A stretch of 48,788 nucleotides of DNA. Origin: Nocardioides sp. PD653-B2 (GTDB taxonomy: Bacteria; Actinomycetota; Actinomycetes; Propionibacteriales; Nocardioidaceae). The translations under genes and the position numbers were made by a program. The stretch spans positions 1 through 48,788 of the forward strand of contig NZ_BDJE01000006.1 in NCBI RefSeq assembly GCF_002117935.1, in the 5' to 3' direction. Below the pieces are notes generated by a model. That model had not been told where the DNA came from and searched no databases. It saw only the letters and a program-made list of their open reading frames with translations. Below are positions 15,744-23,724 of the stretch, piece after piece; position 1 is the first letter of the stretch; the number at the start of each line of letters is the position of its first letter.

Positions 15744-17432
15744 TCAGGCCGGTCCCGCGGCCCGCACTTTCGCCGCGAGCGTCTCGGGCGAGTCCGGCGT
15801 GCCGCCCTCTTCGGCGATCCAGTCGTAGACCTCCTGGCGCTCCGCATGGCACATCAGGCCGACGACGTCCCCGGGGAGCGCCTGACCGACCAGCGCGGAG
15901 AGGCAGGCGACCTCGGTCGGGTACGCCGGGATCCCGGTGACGCCGACCCGCTCGGCGCCCGCGCGCATCAGTGCCTCCAGCTCCTCGGCCGTGCGGCCCC
16001 GCAAGTACTTCTCCTTGTGCCCGATCGCCAGCACGTCGCTGTCACGCGCCGCGATCTCGCCGAGCTTCTCGATCAGGTCGTCCTGCCGGTCGCCCACGAC
16101 GCCGAGCCCGAGCAGCAGCCGGCTGCCGGGGCGACGCACGCCGTTCATGATCTCGATCAGCGCCTCGAGCCCGGCCTCGTTGTGGGCGAGGTCGATGACC
16201 ACGGAGACGTCGCCGAGGGAGAAGAAGTTCATCCGGCCCGGATTGTGCTCGGCGTCCGGGAGGAACGTCCGCAGGCCGTCGACCACGACCTCGCGCGGGA
16301 TCCCGGCGGCGAGCGACGCGGAGACGGCCGCGAGGGTGTTCTCGACGTTGAAGCGGGACAGTCCGGCGAGCGTCATCGGCACGTCGACAAGCTCGATCAG
16401 CGGGTCGGGGTCGGCGTTCGGCAGCAGCACCGCCACCCAGCCGTCGATCACGGTCGTGGCCCGGCCCCCGGCCGACAGCACCTCGCGGATGGCCGGCGAG
16501 TCCGGGTCGCGGGAGAAGACCCACGGCCGGGCCTTGATCACCGAGCGCATCGCGAGCACGCGCGGGTCGTCGGCGTTGAGGACCGCCCAGCCGTCCTTGC
16601 GGGTGATCCTGGCGACGACCGACTTCACCTCGGCGAGCTGGTCGACGGTGTCGATGCCCTGGAGGCCGAGGTGGTCGGCGGAGACGTTGGTGACGACCGA
16701 GACGTCGTTGCGGGTCAGGCCGATGCCCTTGAGCAGGATCCCGCCGCGGGCGGTCTCGGTGACGGCGAAGCGCACGTTGTCGTGGGCGAGCACTTGCGCG
16801 GCGCCGCTCGGTCCGGAGTAGTCGCCGGCCTCGACCAGTTCGCCGTCGATGTAGATGCCGTCCGTGTTCGACCAACCGACGATGCGGCCGTCGGTGCGCG
16901 CGATGTGGGCGATCATCCGCGAGGTCGTCGTCTTGCCGTTGGTGCCCGTGACGGCCACGACGGGGACCTTCGGGGTCAGCGTGTGCGGCCGGGCGCCCGG
17001 TTCGGCGGCGTGGACGCGCTCGGCGGCAGCGGTGACGGCCTCCTCCAGCTCCGGGGTCTGGATCGCGTCGAGCACCTCGGCGACCGCGCGGCCCATCACC
17101 TGGGCGCGCTCGCGGTGCACCCACGGGTAGGCGACGACGATCTGGTGCTGGTCGGAGGTCGGCCGGACGCGCACCCCGAGGCGCGCCGTGCCGGACTCCC
17201 CGGCGACCGCGCGCACCAGCCGGCTCACCGCGCGCAGCGCGAACCGCTGGCGGAAGCCGGAGTCGGGCGCCCCGGGGCGGGCGTTGGCCAGTCCGATCCG
17301 CTTCGCGAACCGGGACGCCGTCTCCTCCGACACCCCGGACAGCGCGCTGATGTCCAGCGTCAGCTTGATGGCGGCGCGAGGGAAGTAGAGGTTCGGTCCC
17401 TCGAGGACACGGAGCTCGACGAGTGAGGCCAC
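15744..17432 (-). CDS. CphA-like Mur ligase without ATP-grasp domain
   Basis: A 562-residue protein. The N-terminus (about 5-130; RVLEGPNLYFPRAAIKLTLD and HQIVVAYPWVHRERAQ) resembles the N-terminal domain of cyanophycin synthetase, and residues about 157-540 are a Mur ligase module (P-loop GTNGKTTT at 163-170, TARGGILLKGIGLTRNDVS, SADHLGLQGIDTVDQL, DLAHNEAG). The ATP-grasp domain that lies between these parts in CphA is missing. It therefore should carry out one ATP-dependent amide ligation to a carboxylate, but substrate and product are unknown. It is 25 bp downstream of inhA and probably in the fabG-inhA transcript. GTG 17432 is the first start giving the CphA-like N-terminus. Confidence 0.88.
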   Translation of the reverse strand: MASLVELRVLEGPNLYFPRAAIKLTLDISALSGVSEETASRFAKRIGLANARPGAPDSGFRQRFALRAVSRLVRAVAGESGTARLGVRVRPTSDQHQIVVAYPWVHRERAQVMGRAVAEVLDAIQTPELEEAVTAAAERVHAAEPGARPHTLTPKVPVVAVTGTNGKTTTSRMIAHIARTDGRIVGWSNTDGIYIDGELVEAGDYSGPSGAAQVLAHDNVRFAVTETARGGILLKGIGLTRNDVSVVTNVSADHLGLQGIDTVDQLAEVKSVVARITRKDGWAVLNADDPRVLAMRSVIKARPWVFSRDPDSPAIREVLSAGGRATTVIDGWVAVLLPNADPDPLIELVDVPMTLAGLSRFNVENTLAAVSASLAAGIPREVVVDGLRTFLPDAEHNPGRMNFFSLGDVSVVIDLAHNEAGLEALIEIMNGVRRPGSRLLLGLGVVGDRQDDLIEKLGEIAARDSDVLAIGHKEKYLRGRTAEELEALMRAGAERVGVTGIPAYPTEVACLSALVGQALPGDVVGLMCHAERQEVYDWIAEEGGTPDSPETLAAKVRAAGPA

Positions 17433-17457
17433 GCGGGCACGGTACCGGTCTGGGGTG

Positions 17458-18231
17458 CTAGGCACCCATCGCGTGCAGGCCGCCGTCGACGTGGATGATC
17501 TCGCCGGTGGTGGCGCGGAAGAAGTCCGACAGCAGCGCACACACGGCCTCGGCCGTCGGCTGCTGGTCGGTGTTGTCCCAGCCCAGCGGGGCGCGCTCGC
17601 TCCACATCGACTCGAGGTCCTCGAAGCCGGGGATCGCCTTGGCGGCCAGGGTCTTGAGCGGACCCGCGGAGACCAGGTTGCAGCGGATGCCGTGGGGTCC
17701 GAGGTCACGGGCCAGGTAGCGCGACGTCGACTCGAGCGCGGCCTTGGCCACGCCCATCCAGTCGTACGCCGGCCAGGCAACGGTCGCATCGAAGGTCATC
17801 CCGACCACCGAACCGCCCTCGCTCATCAGCGGCCGGCAGGCCTCCGCGAGCGACTTCAGGGAGTACGCCGAGACCTGCACGGCCTGCGCGACGTCCGGCC
17901 ACGGACCGGTCAGGAACTTGCCGCCCAGCAGCGTCTCGGGGTTGCCGTACGCGATCGAGTGGACCACGCCGTCGAGCCCGTCGACGTGCTCGCGCACCAG
18001 CTCGGGGAGCCGTGCTAGGTGCTCGTCGTCGGTGACGTCGAGCTCGAGCACCGGCGGCTCGACCGGCAGCCGCTTCGCGATCCGGCGGGTGATGCCGAGC
18101 GCCCGGCCGAAGTTCGAGATCAGCACGGTCGCGCCCTGCTCCTGGGCGACCTTGGCCGTGGCGAACCCGATGGAGCTGTCCATCGTCACGCCGGCGACCA
18201 GGATCCGCTTGCCGTCGAGAATGCCAGTCAT
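17458..18231 (-). CDS. fabI: Enoyl-[acyl-carrier-protein] reductase (InhA/FabI type)
   Basis: 257 residues. The NADH-binding motif is the FabI-type GVTMDSSIGFATAKVAQEQG (about 14-33) in place of GxxxGxG. The catalytic pair is in AYDWMGVAKAALES, with Tyr and Lys spaced six apart as in InhA (Y158/K165 in M. tuberculosis). The conserved AGPLKTLAAKAIPGF loop follows. The protein reduces trans-2-enoyl-ACP in type II fatty acid synthesis. It starts 3 bp after the fabG stop, the order also found in mycobacteria (mabA-inhA). A C-terminal deletion relative to InhA makes it about 12 residues shorter. Confidence 0.95.
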   Translation of the reverse strand: MTGILDGKRILVAGVTMDSSIGFATAKVAQEQGATVLISNFGRALGITRRIAKRLPVEPPVLELDVTDDEHLARLPELVREHVDGLDGVVHSIAYGNPETLLGGKFLTGPWPDVAQAVQVSAYSLKSLAEACRPLMSEGGSVVGMTFDATVAWPAYDWMGVAKAALESTSRYLARDLGPHGIRCNLVSAGPLKTLAAKAIPGFEDLESMWSERAPLGWDNTDQQPTAEAVCALLSDFFRATTGEIIHVDGGLHAMGA

Positions 18232-18234
18232 AGG

Positions 18235-18960
18235 TCAGTGCCCCATTCCGAGTCCACCGTCGACCGGGATGACAGCCCCGGTGACGTACGACGCGCCGGG
18301 GCCGGTCAGCCACAGCACGGTCTCTGCGATCTCCTCCGCGGCGCCGTAGCGTCCCAGCGGCACCTGCGCCTTGATGAGCGCCTTCTGCTCGTCGGTGAGC
18401 ACCCCGGTCATGTCGGTCTCGATGAACCCCGGCGCGACGACGTTCGCGGTGATCGACCGCGAGCCGAGCTCCCGGGCGATCGAGCGGGCCATGCCGACCA
18501 GGCCGGACTTCGACGCCGCGTAGTTGACCTGCCCGGCGGAGCCGGTGAGGCCGACCACCGAGGAGATGAAGACGATCCGGCCGCGGCGGAGCCGCAGCAT
18601 GCCCTTGGAGGCGCGCTTGGCGAGTCGGAAGGAGCCGGTGAGGTTGGTGTCGATCACCGAGGACCAGTCGTCGTCGGACATCCGCAGGAGCAGCGTGTCG
18701 GCGGTGATGCCGGCGTTGGCCACCAGCACCTCGACCGGCCCCTGCGCCTCCTCGACGGTCGCGAAGGCCGCCTCGACCTGCCCGGCGTCGGTGATGTCGC
18801 AGCGCACGTCGAGCGCTCCGTCGGGCGCACCGCCGTTGCGCGTGGTGACGGCGACCCGGTCGCCGTTCGCGACGAACGCCTCCGCGATCGCGCGCCCGAT
18901 CCCCCGGTTGCCGCCGGTGACCAGGACGGACCTGGCCGTGGTCTCCTCGGTTTCGCTCAC
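18235..18960 (-). CDS. fabG: 3-oxoacyl-[acyl-carrier-protein] reductase
   Basis: 241-residue classical SDR. NADP(H)-binding TGGNRGIGRAIA (about 15-26), NAG-type VANAGITADTLLLRM, catalytic Ser in VFISSVVGLTGSAG, and Tyr-x3-Lys in NYAASKSG. C-terminal TGAVIPVDGGLGMGH is the FabG hallmark. It reduces 3-ketoacyl-ACP and is first in the fabG-inhA-Mur ligase run. The start ATG 18960 has about 40 bp to the dodecin gene stop, so the promoter probably lies in or just before this gap. Confidence 0.95.
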   Translation of the reverse strand: MSETEETTARSVLVTGGNRGIGRAIAEAFVANGDRVAVTTRNGGAPDGALDVRCDITDAGQVEAAFATVEEAQGPVEVLVANAGITADTLLLRMSDDDWSSVIDTNLTGSFRLAKRASKGMLRLRRGRIVFISSVVGLTGSAGQVNYAASKSGLVGMARSIARELGSRSITANVVAPGFIETDMTGVLTDEQKALIKAQVPLGRYGAAEEIAETVLWLTGPGASYVTGAVIPVDGGLGMGH

Positions 18961-19002
18961 GGGGGCGACGCTAGCGACTACTGCCGGGTACGCCGAACCG
19001 GG

Positions 19003-19218
19003 TCACTCGTCGTCCTCCAGCCGGAAGCCGACCTTGATGCCGACCTGGAAGTGCTCGACGACTCCGTCCTTGACCTGGCCGCGGACCTGGGTGACCTCGA
19101 ACCAGTCCAGGTGGCGCAGCGTCTTGCCGGCGCGCTCGACGCCGTTGCGGATGGCCGCGTCGATGCCGTCGGGCGACGTGCCGACGATCTCGGAGACGCG
19201 GTAGGTGCGGTTGGACAT
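19003..19218 (-). CDS. Dodecin family flavin-storage protein
   Basis: 71 residues, the usual dodecin length. The sequence follows the family pattern, TYRVSEIVGTSPDGIDAAIR then WFEVTQVRGQVKDGVVEHFQ and a closing KVGFRLED, forming the beta-alpha-beta-beta unit that assembles into a hollow dodecamer binding riboflavin, FMN or CoA. Trp in the HLDWFEV strand is the flavin-stacking residue. It is divergent from the DUF3099 gene (55 bp between starts) and lies upstream of fabG on the same strand. Confidence 0.95.
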   Translation of the reverse strand: MSNRTYRVSEIVGTSPDGIDAAIRNGVERAGKTLRHLDWFEVTQVRGQVKDGVVEHFQVGIKVGFRLEDDE

Positions 19219-19273
19219 GATGACCTCCAGGGGGAGCGTGGGTGGCTGACACTACCGACGTACAGTTGCGGTC

Positions 19274-19618
19274 ATGGCCCGGGACCTGCGACGTGAGCAG
19301 GACGCGGCGGTCCGCATCACGACTGCCGCGTCGAGCCGGGACGTCGACATCGCCACTCGGCAGAGGCGCTACCTCCTCTCGATGACCCTGCGGTCGCTGT
19401 GTTTCGTGGGAGCGATCGTCGCCGCCCTGGCGCACGTCGGCTGGCTGTGGCCGATCCTGATCGCGGGCGCGCTGATCCTGCCGTACGTCGCGGTCGTCAT
19501 GGCCAACGCGACCAGTGCGAAGTCCGACGGATTCTCGCTCGTCGACGGCCAGTACGGTCGTCCTGAGCTCACCACCGGGCCGAAGTCGGGGCCCGACCCC
19601 GGGCCAGACCGTCCTTGA
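19274..19618 (+). CDS. DUF3099 family membrane protein
   Basis: 114 residues with two adjacent hydrophobic helices (about 36-55 and 58-76) preceded by a charged N-terminus containing VRITTAASSRDVDIATRQRRY, the conserved DUF3099 opening. The C-terminal 40 residues are polar and Pro/Gly-rich. The family is restricted to actinobacteria and has no assigned function. ATG 19274 starts the conserved region. Confidence 0.9.
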   Translation: MARDLRREQDAAVRITTAASSRDVDIATRQRRYLLSMTLRSLCFVGAIVAALAHVGWLWPILIAGALILPYVAVVMANATSAKSDGFSLVDGQYGRPELTTGPKSGPDPGPDRP

Positions 19619-19682
19619 CTTCGGTTCGCCAGATGGCAGACTGCCGGACGCGAGCCGGGTCTCCCCCGTCTCGGTTCGCACT

Positions 19683-19718
19683 GGTGCCGGACGGCTTCCC
19701 CCGTGGCTGTCCGGCACC
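19683..19718 (+). terminator. Strong 10-bp stem hairpin between DUF3099 and the small zinc protein gene
   Basis: GGTGCCGGAC (19683-19692) and GTCCGGCACC (19709-19718) are perfect reverse complements with a 16-nt loop. There is no T-run after the stem. It lies 64 bp after the DUF3099 stop and 26 bp before the next start, so it could be a Rho-independent-like terminator lacking a U tract or a 5'-UTR control element for the downstream gene. Confidence 0.45.
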
Positions 19719-19744
19719 ATTCACATGTCGTGGGAGAGGACACC

Positions 19745-19942
19745 GTGACCGAGGCTGACGTCGACCTGTGCTCGGCGAAGGGGTGCCAGGCGCCCGCGAC
19801 GTGGCAGCTGCTCTGGAACAACCCCAAGCTGCACACGCCCGAGCGCCGCAAGACCTGGCTGGCCTGCGACGACCACAAGACCTCGCTCTCGGAGTTCCTC
19901 GGCGCCCGCGGCTTCCTCAAGGACGTCGTCCCGCACGAGTAG
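19745..19942 (+). CDS. Small zinc-ribbon-like protein
   Basis: 65 residues from a GTG with a GGGAGAGG ribosome-binding site 7 nt upstream. Four potential ligands, Cys9-x4-Cys14 and Cys41-x2-His44, suggest one bound zinc. Similar short proteins are widespread near moaA or surf1 in actinobacteria and are often misnamed in databases; function unknown. It converges with moaA, with a repeat element at 19946-19980 between their stops. Direction and spacing suggest independent expression from DUF3099. Confidence 0.75.
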   Translation: MTEADVDLCSAKGCQAPATWQLLWNNPKLHTPERRKTWLACDDHKTSLSEFLGARGFLKDVVPHE

Positions 19943-19945
19943 CTG

Positions 19946-19980
19946 CTGGTCGAGCAGGTTGCGCCAGCAACCGTCTCGAC
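19946..19980. repeat. REP-like palindromic element (second copy)
   Basis: GGTTGC-GCCA-GCAACC (19957-19972) forms a hairpin flanked by TGGTCGAGCA and GTCTCGACC. In reverse complement it matches bases 48-81 (GAGACGGTTGCTG.CGCAACC.CCTC.ACC) closely. It fills the 46-bp gap between two convergent gene stops, where it may double as a bidirectional terminator. Confidence 0.6.
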
Positions 19981-19988
19981 CCCGGCAG

Positions 19989-20987
19989 CTATCCGCCGAT
20001 GGCCGACATCGGGCGGTCGGGCTGGAGGAACGTCGGGTCGTCGATGCCGTGGCCGGCGCGCTTGCCGCGCATCGCGACCACCCAGCGGTCGGCGATCTCC
20101 TCGTCGGTCGCACCACCGCGCAGCGCGCCGCGGAGGTCGGACTCCTCGCGGGCGAAGAGGCAGTTGCGGACCTGGCCGTCGGCGGTGAGCCGGACCCGGT
20201 CGCAGTCGCCGCAGAAGGGCCGGGTGACCGAGGCGATCACGCCGACCGTGGCGGGGCCGCCGTCGACCGAGAACAGCTCGGCCGGGGCGCTTCCCCGCGG
20301 CTCGGCGGCCGGGGTGAGCACGAACTCCTTCTCCAGCCGGCCGAAGATCTCGTCGGCGGTGACCATGCCGTCGCGGCTCCAGCCGTGCTGGGCGTCGAGC
20401 GGCATCTGCTCGATGAAGCGGAGGTGGTAGCCCTCGGCGATCGCCCAACGCAGCAGCTCGGCCGCCTGGTCGTCGTTGTGGCCCCGCATCAGGACGGCGT
20501 TGATCTTCACCGGTCCGAGCCCGGCGTCGCGGGCGGCCTCGAGGCCGGCGAGGACGTCCTGGAGGCGGTCGCGACGGGTGATGGCGGCGAAGGTCTCGGG
20601 CCGGATGCTGTCGAGACTCACGTTGACCCGGTCGAGCCCGGCGGCGGCGAGCGTGCCCGCCGTCCGCGCCAGGCCGAGGGCGTTGGTGGTGAGGGACAGA
20701 TCGAGGTGCGGGGCGACCTCGTGGCTGCGGCGCACGATGTCGACCAGGCCACGGCGGACCAGCGGCTCGCCGCCGGTGAACCGCACCTCCTGGATGCCGA
20801 GCAGGTCGGCGCCGATGCGGACCAGGCGCACCACCTCGTCGTCGGTCAGCACGGAGTCGTCGGGCAGCCAGTCGAGTCCCTCTGCGGGCATGCAGTAGGA
20901 GCAGCGCAGGTTGCATCGATCGGTCAGCGAGACCCGCAGGTCGGTCGCCACCCGTCCGTAGCGGTCGTCGAGGCTGCGTGTCGTCAT
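19989..20987 (-). CDS. moaA: GTP 3',8-cyclase (molybdenum cofactor biosynthesis)
   Basis: A 332-residue radical SAM enzyme, the first step of molybdopterin synthesis. The N-terminal cluster motif is CNLRCSYC (Cys-x3-Cys-x2-Cys), followed by the GGEPL SAM-binding segment (VRFTGGEPLVRRG). The C-terminal second [4Fe-4S] site is FCGDCDRVRL...CLF, and the protein ends in the functionally important Gly-Gly. ATG 20987 is chosen; two earlier GTG codons (20990, 20993) are possible. Divergent from SURF1 with 70 bp between starts. MoaA is the only Mo-cofactor gene in this window. Confidence 0.96.
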   Translation of the reverse strand: MTTRSLDDRYGRVATDLRVSLTDRCNLRCSYCMPAEGLDWLPDDSVLTDDEVVRLVRIGADLLGIQEVRFTGGEPLVRRGLVDIVRRSHEVAPHLDLSLTTNALGLARTAGTLAAAGLDRVNVSLDSIRPETFAAITRRDRLQDVLAGLEAARDAGLGPVKINAVLMRGHNDDQAAELLRWAIAEGYHLRFIEQMPLDAQHGWSRDGMVTADEIFGRLEKEFVLTPAAEPRGSAPAELFSVDGGPATVGVIASVTRPFCGDCDRVRLTADGQVRNCLFAREESDLRGALRGGATDEEIADRWVVAMRGKRAGHGIDDPTFLQPDRPMSAIGG

Positions 20988-21057
20988 CACCACAGTCTAG
21001 GAGGCGGCCCTGACAGCCGGCGGCGCCGCATGCTGCGCCGCCGGATAACCTCGACGG

Positions 21058-22026
21058 GTGCGCTCGTTCCGGTTCCTCCTGAGTCGGCGCTGGCTGCTGT
21101 TCGCGCTCGTGGTGGGCGTGCTCTGCTACGCGACCTGGTGGCTCGGCGAGTGGCAGTTCCACCGCCTGGCCGACCGCAAGGACAGCAACGCGGTCGTGCG
21201 TGCCAACGAGGACAAGCCGCCGGCGCCGGTGGCCGACGTCCTCTCCCCCGGCGGGACCGTCGACGAGGACGACGAATGGCGGATCGTCACGGCCACCGGG
21301 ACCTACGACGCCGACGACACCGTGATCGTGCGCTACCGCACCCGTGACGGCGCGTCGGGGATCGACGTGGTGGTGCCCCTGGTGACCGCCGACGGGACGG
21401 CGCTGGTCGTCGACCGGGGCTGGATGGCCTCCGACAACCAGGGCGCCGGCCCGGACGACGTCCCCGCCCCGCCCGACGGCGAGGTGACCGTCGAGGGCTG
21501 GGTGCGAGCCGATGCGACCGACAGCGCCTCGGTCAGCGACCACTCCACCCGCGCGATCTCCAGCCAGGAGATCGGCGCCGCTCTCGACCGCGAGGTGTAC
21601 GGCGGGTTCGTGGAGCTCAAGTCCGAGGACGGCTCGCCCGCCGACGCGCTGGAGCCGGTCGAGCTGCCCGAGCTGAACAACGGGCCGCACTTCTTCTACG
21701 GCCTGCAGTGGTGGTTCTTCGGGCTCCTGGCGATCTTCGGGTTCTGCTACCTCGCCTGGGACGAGCGCCGTTCGGGCAAGGGCTCCGGCGGCCCGGCCCG
21801 CGAGACCGTCGTGGCCGCGCGCAAGCAGAAGCAGCACGAGAAGATCGCGAAGAAGCAGGCGGTGCGCGCGGCCTACCAGCGCGCCTACGAGCAGGAGCGC
21901 CGGGAGCGGGGTCAGAGGGTGCGCAGCATCCCGCCGTCGACCGGCAGCATCGAGCCCGACACGAAGGACGCGGCCGGCGACAGCACGAAGGCGGCCACCC
22001 GACCGAACTCCTCCGGCTCCCCGTAG
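21058..22026 (+). CDS. SURF1 family cytochrome oxidase assembly protein
   Basis: 322 residues with the SURF1 arrangement: TM helix 1 (about 10-30, ending LGEWQFHRL), an extracytoplasmic domain with the conserved VDRGWMAS segment, and TM helix 2 (about 215-240, GPHFFYGLQWWFFGLLAI). It helps insert heme A into aa3-type oxidase, consistent with ctaA in this window. After TM2 comes a basic Lys/Arg/Gln-rich tail. The last 38 residues (285-322) are encoded antisense to the 3' end of the SDR gene, which is unusual; the natural stop was probably lost. GTG 21058 starts just before the family homology. Confidence 0.9.
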   Translation: MRSFRFLLSRRWLLFALVVGVLCYATWWLGEWQFHRLADRKDSNAVVRANEDKPPAPVADVLSPGGTVDEDDEWRIVTATGTYDADDTVIVRYRTRDGASGIDVVVPLVTADGTALVVDRGWMASDNQGAGPDDVPAPPDGEVTVEGWVRADATDSASVSDHSTRAISSQEIGAALDREVYGGFVELKSEDGSPADALEPVELPELNNGPHFFYGLQWWFFGLLAIFGFCYLAWDERRSGKGSGGPARETVVAARKQKQHEKIAKKQAVRAAYQRAYEQERRERGQRVRSIPPSTGSIEPDTKDAAGDSTKAATRPNSSGSP

Positions 22027-22667
22027 CGCCCCAGCGGGATCGTCTTCGACGACGCGGCACGGGAGGCCACGGGGTCGCCGCTCGCGGCGTCCAGCTCGAC
22101 GACCCGCTCCGTGCCGAACCGGCCCGGGAGCAGCCCGTTGACCCGTACGCCGGCCGGGCCGAGCTCGTCGGCCAGCGTCTTCGCGACCATCGCCAGCCCG
22201 GGCCGCAGCCCGTTGGAGATCGCCAGGTCGGCGATGGGTGACCGGACGCTCGTCGAGAGCACGAACGCGATCGACCCGCCCGGCGCGAGCGCCTGCCCGA
22301 CCTCGCGGGCCAGGCGGACGGCGCCGAGGAACACCGACCCGAACGCCGCCGTCCACTGCTCGTCGGTGATGCCCGTGACCGGGCCGATGGGCGGGCCCCC
22401 GGCGCTGATCAGGGCGCCGTCGAGGCGCCCCCAGCGCTCCTGGGCGGCGGCGACGAGCCGGTCGGGGGTGTCGGTGTCGGCGATGTCCGCCACCACGCCC
22501 GTGGCCCGGTCGCCGAGCTCGCCGACGGCGCCGCGCACCGACTCCGGGCTGCGGCTCGAGAGCACGACGCGGGCGCCCTCGGCGACGAGGGCGTCGGCGG
22601 TGGCGCGGCCGAGCCCGCGGGTGCCGCCGGTGACGAGGAAGACCCGGTCGGTGAGGTCCAGGTCCAT
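21912..22667 (-). CDS. Atypical SDR family oxidoreductase
   Basis: 251-residue Rossmann protein with TGGTRGLGRATAD (about 13-25), SAGGPP in place of NAG (about 88-93), and the FabG-like C-terminus SGSMLPVDGGML. In the active site the usual Tyr-x3-Lys is replaced by Ser151-x3-Arg155 (AISNGLRPGL), a feature of a known divergent subgroup, so it may not be a conventional dehydrogenase. The start ATG 22667 overlaps nothing and sits 1 bp from the fabH stop. The last 115 bp overlap the SURF1 gene in antisense. Confidence 0.9.
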   Translation of the reverse strand: MDLDLTDRVFLVTGGTRGLGRATADALVAEGARVVLSSRSPESVRGAVGELGDRATGVVADIADTDTPDRLVAAAQERWGRLDGALISAGGPPIGPVTGITDEQWTAAFGSVFLGAVRLAREVGQALAPGGSIAFVLSTSVRSPIADLAISNGLRPGLAMVAKTLADELGPAGVRVNGLLPGRFGTERVVELDAASGDPVASRAASSKTIPLGRYGEPEEFGRVAAFVLSPAASFVSGSMLPVDGGMLRTL

Positions 22668-22668
22668 G

Positions 22669-23673
22669 TCAGAGGCCCGCGACGGGCGGGATGGTGACCA
22701 CCTGAGACGCGTAGCTCAGCCCGGCCCCGAAGGCGATCAGCAGAGCGGTGTCGCCGACCTTCGCCTCGCCCTTGCGGAGCATCGCCTCGATGGCGAGCGG
22801 CACGGACGCCGCCGAGGTGTTGCCCGAGTCCTGGACGTCGCGCGCGATCGCGATGCCGTCCGGGAGCTTCAGGTTGCGGGCCAGGGTCTCGGTGATCCGC
22901 AGGTTGGCCTGGTGCGGGACGAAGGCGTCCAGGTCGGTCATCGCGAGACCGGCGCCGTCCACGGCCTCCCGGGCGACGTCGGCCATCGCGAACGGCGCCC
23001 AGCGGAAGACCGCGGTGCCCTCCATCCGCACGACCAAGGGGTGCTCCTGGTCGAGCTCGTCGCAGCGCATCGACTGGGTGATCACGTGGGACTGCGAGCC
23101 GTCCGACCCCCAGGCCACGGGACCGATGCCGGCCTCCTCGGCCGGTCCGACGACGACCGCGCCGGCCCCGTCGGCGAAGATGAAGGCCGTGCCCCGGTCC
23201 GTCGGGTCCATGAACGTGCTCAGCCGTTCGACGCCGACCACCAGGACGTGACCGGCGTTCCCGCCGCGCACCAGGTCGGACGCGACCGAGAGCGCGTGGC
23301 AGAAGCCCGCGCAGCCCGCGGACACGTCGAACGCCGCCGCTCGCGAGCCCAGCCGGTCGGCCAGGATCGGGGCGGCGGCCGGGGTGTGCTGGACGTGCGT
23401 GGACGTCGCGAGGATGACGGTGCCGATCTGGGTCGCGGCCACGCCGGCGGCGGCGAGCGCACGCTCGGACGCGATGGTGGCCATGTCGAGCAGGCTCTCG
23501 TCCTCGCCCGCGTAGCGCCGGGTCCGGATGCCCGAGCGGCTCTGGATCCACTCGTCGCTGGAGTCGAGCACCTCGCAGATCTCGTCGTTCGTCACCACCC
23601 GCTCCGGGCGGTAGACGCCGAGCCCGAGCATCGCGGTCGCGGCCGCCCCTGACCGCTGGCTGATCTTCGTCAC
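22669..23673 (-). CDS. fabH: 3-oxoacyl-ACP synthase III (KAS III)
   Basis: 334 residues. The KAS III catalytic triad is complete: Cys121 in SAGCAGF, His254 in VPHQAN and Asn285 in DSGNTSAAS. Begins TAMLGLGVYRPERVVTNDE, typical of FabH. It condenses acetyl- or branched acyl-CoA with malonyl-ACP to start fatty acid chains. It lies between an ABC exporter gene (51 bp upstream) and the SDR gene (1 bp downstream), away from fabG-inhA. Members in actinobacteria are often specialised, so involvement in a secondary or branched lipid is possible. Confidence 0.94.
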   Translation of the reverse strand: MTKISQRSGAAATAMLGLGVYRPERVVTNDEICEVLDSSDEWIQSRSGIRTRRYAGEDESLLDMATIASERALAAAGVAATQIGTVILATSTHVQHTPAAAPILADRLGSRAAAFDVSAGCAGFCHALSVASDLVRGGNAGHVLVVGVERLSTFMDPTDRGTAFIFADGAGAVVVGPAEEAGIGPVAWGSDGSQSHVITQSMRCDELDQEHPLVVRMEGTAVFRWAPFAMADVAREAVDGAGLAMTDLDAFVPHQANLRITETLARNLKLPDGIAIARDVQDSGNTSAASVPLAIEAMLRKGEAKVGDTALLIAFGAGLSYASQVVTIPPVAGL

Positions 23674-23724
23674 TGTGGTTCCCTGCCTTCTCTCCGGGTG
23701 ATCCAGGTCGAAGGCTACGACCCC

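Noticed and set aside
13994..15847. 617-codon open frame on the minus strand opposite the SpoIIE phosphatase gene
   Set aside because: Arg/Gly/Val/Asp-rich mirror frame of a GC-rich coding region; no recognised domain, while the plus strand encodes a full PAS-PAS-SpoIIE protein.
17458..18960. Idea that fabG-inhA plus the Mur ligase form a cell wall mycolate cluster
   Set aside because: No mycolate-specific genes (such as pks13, fadD32, mma) occur; fabG and inhA alone are ordinary fatty acid synthesis genes.
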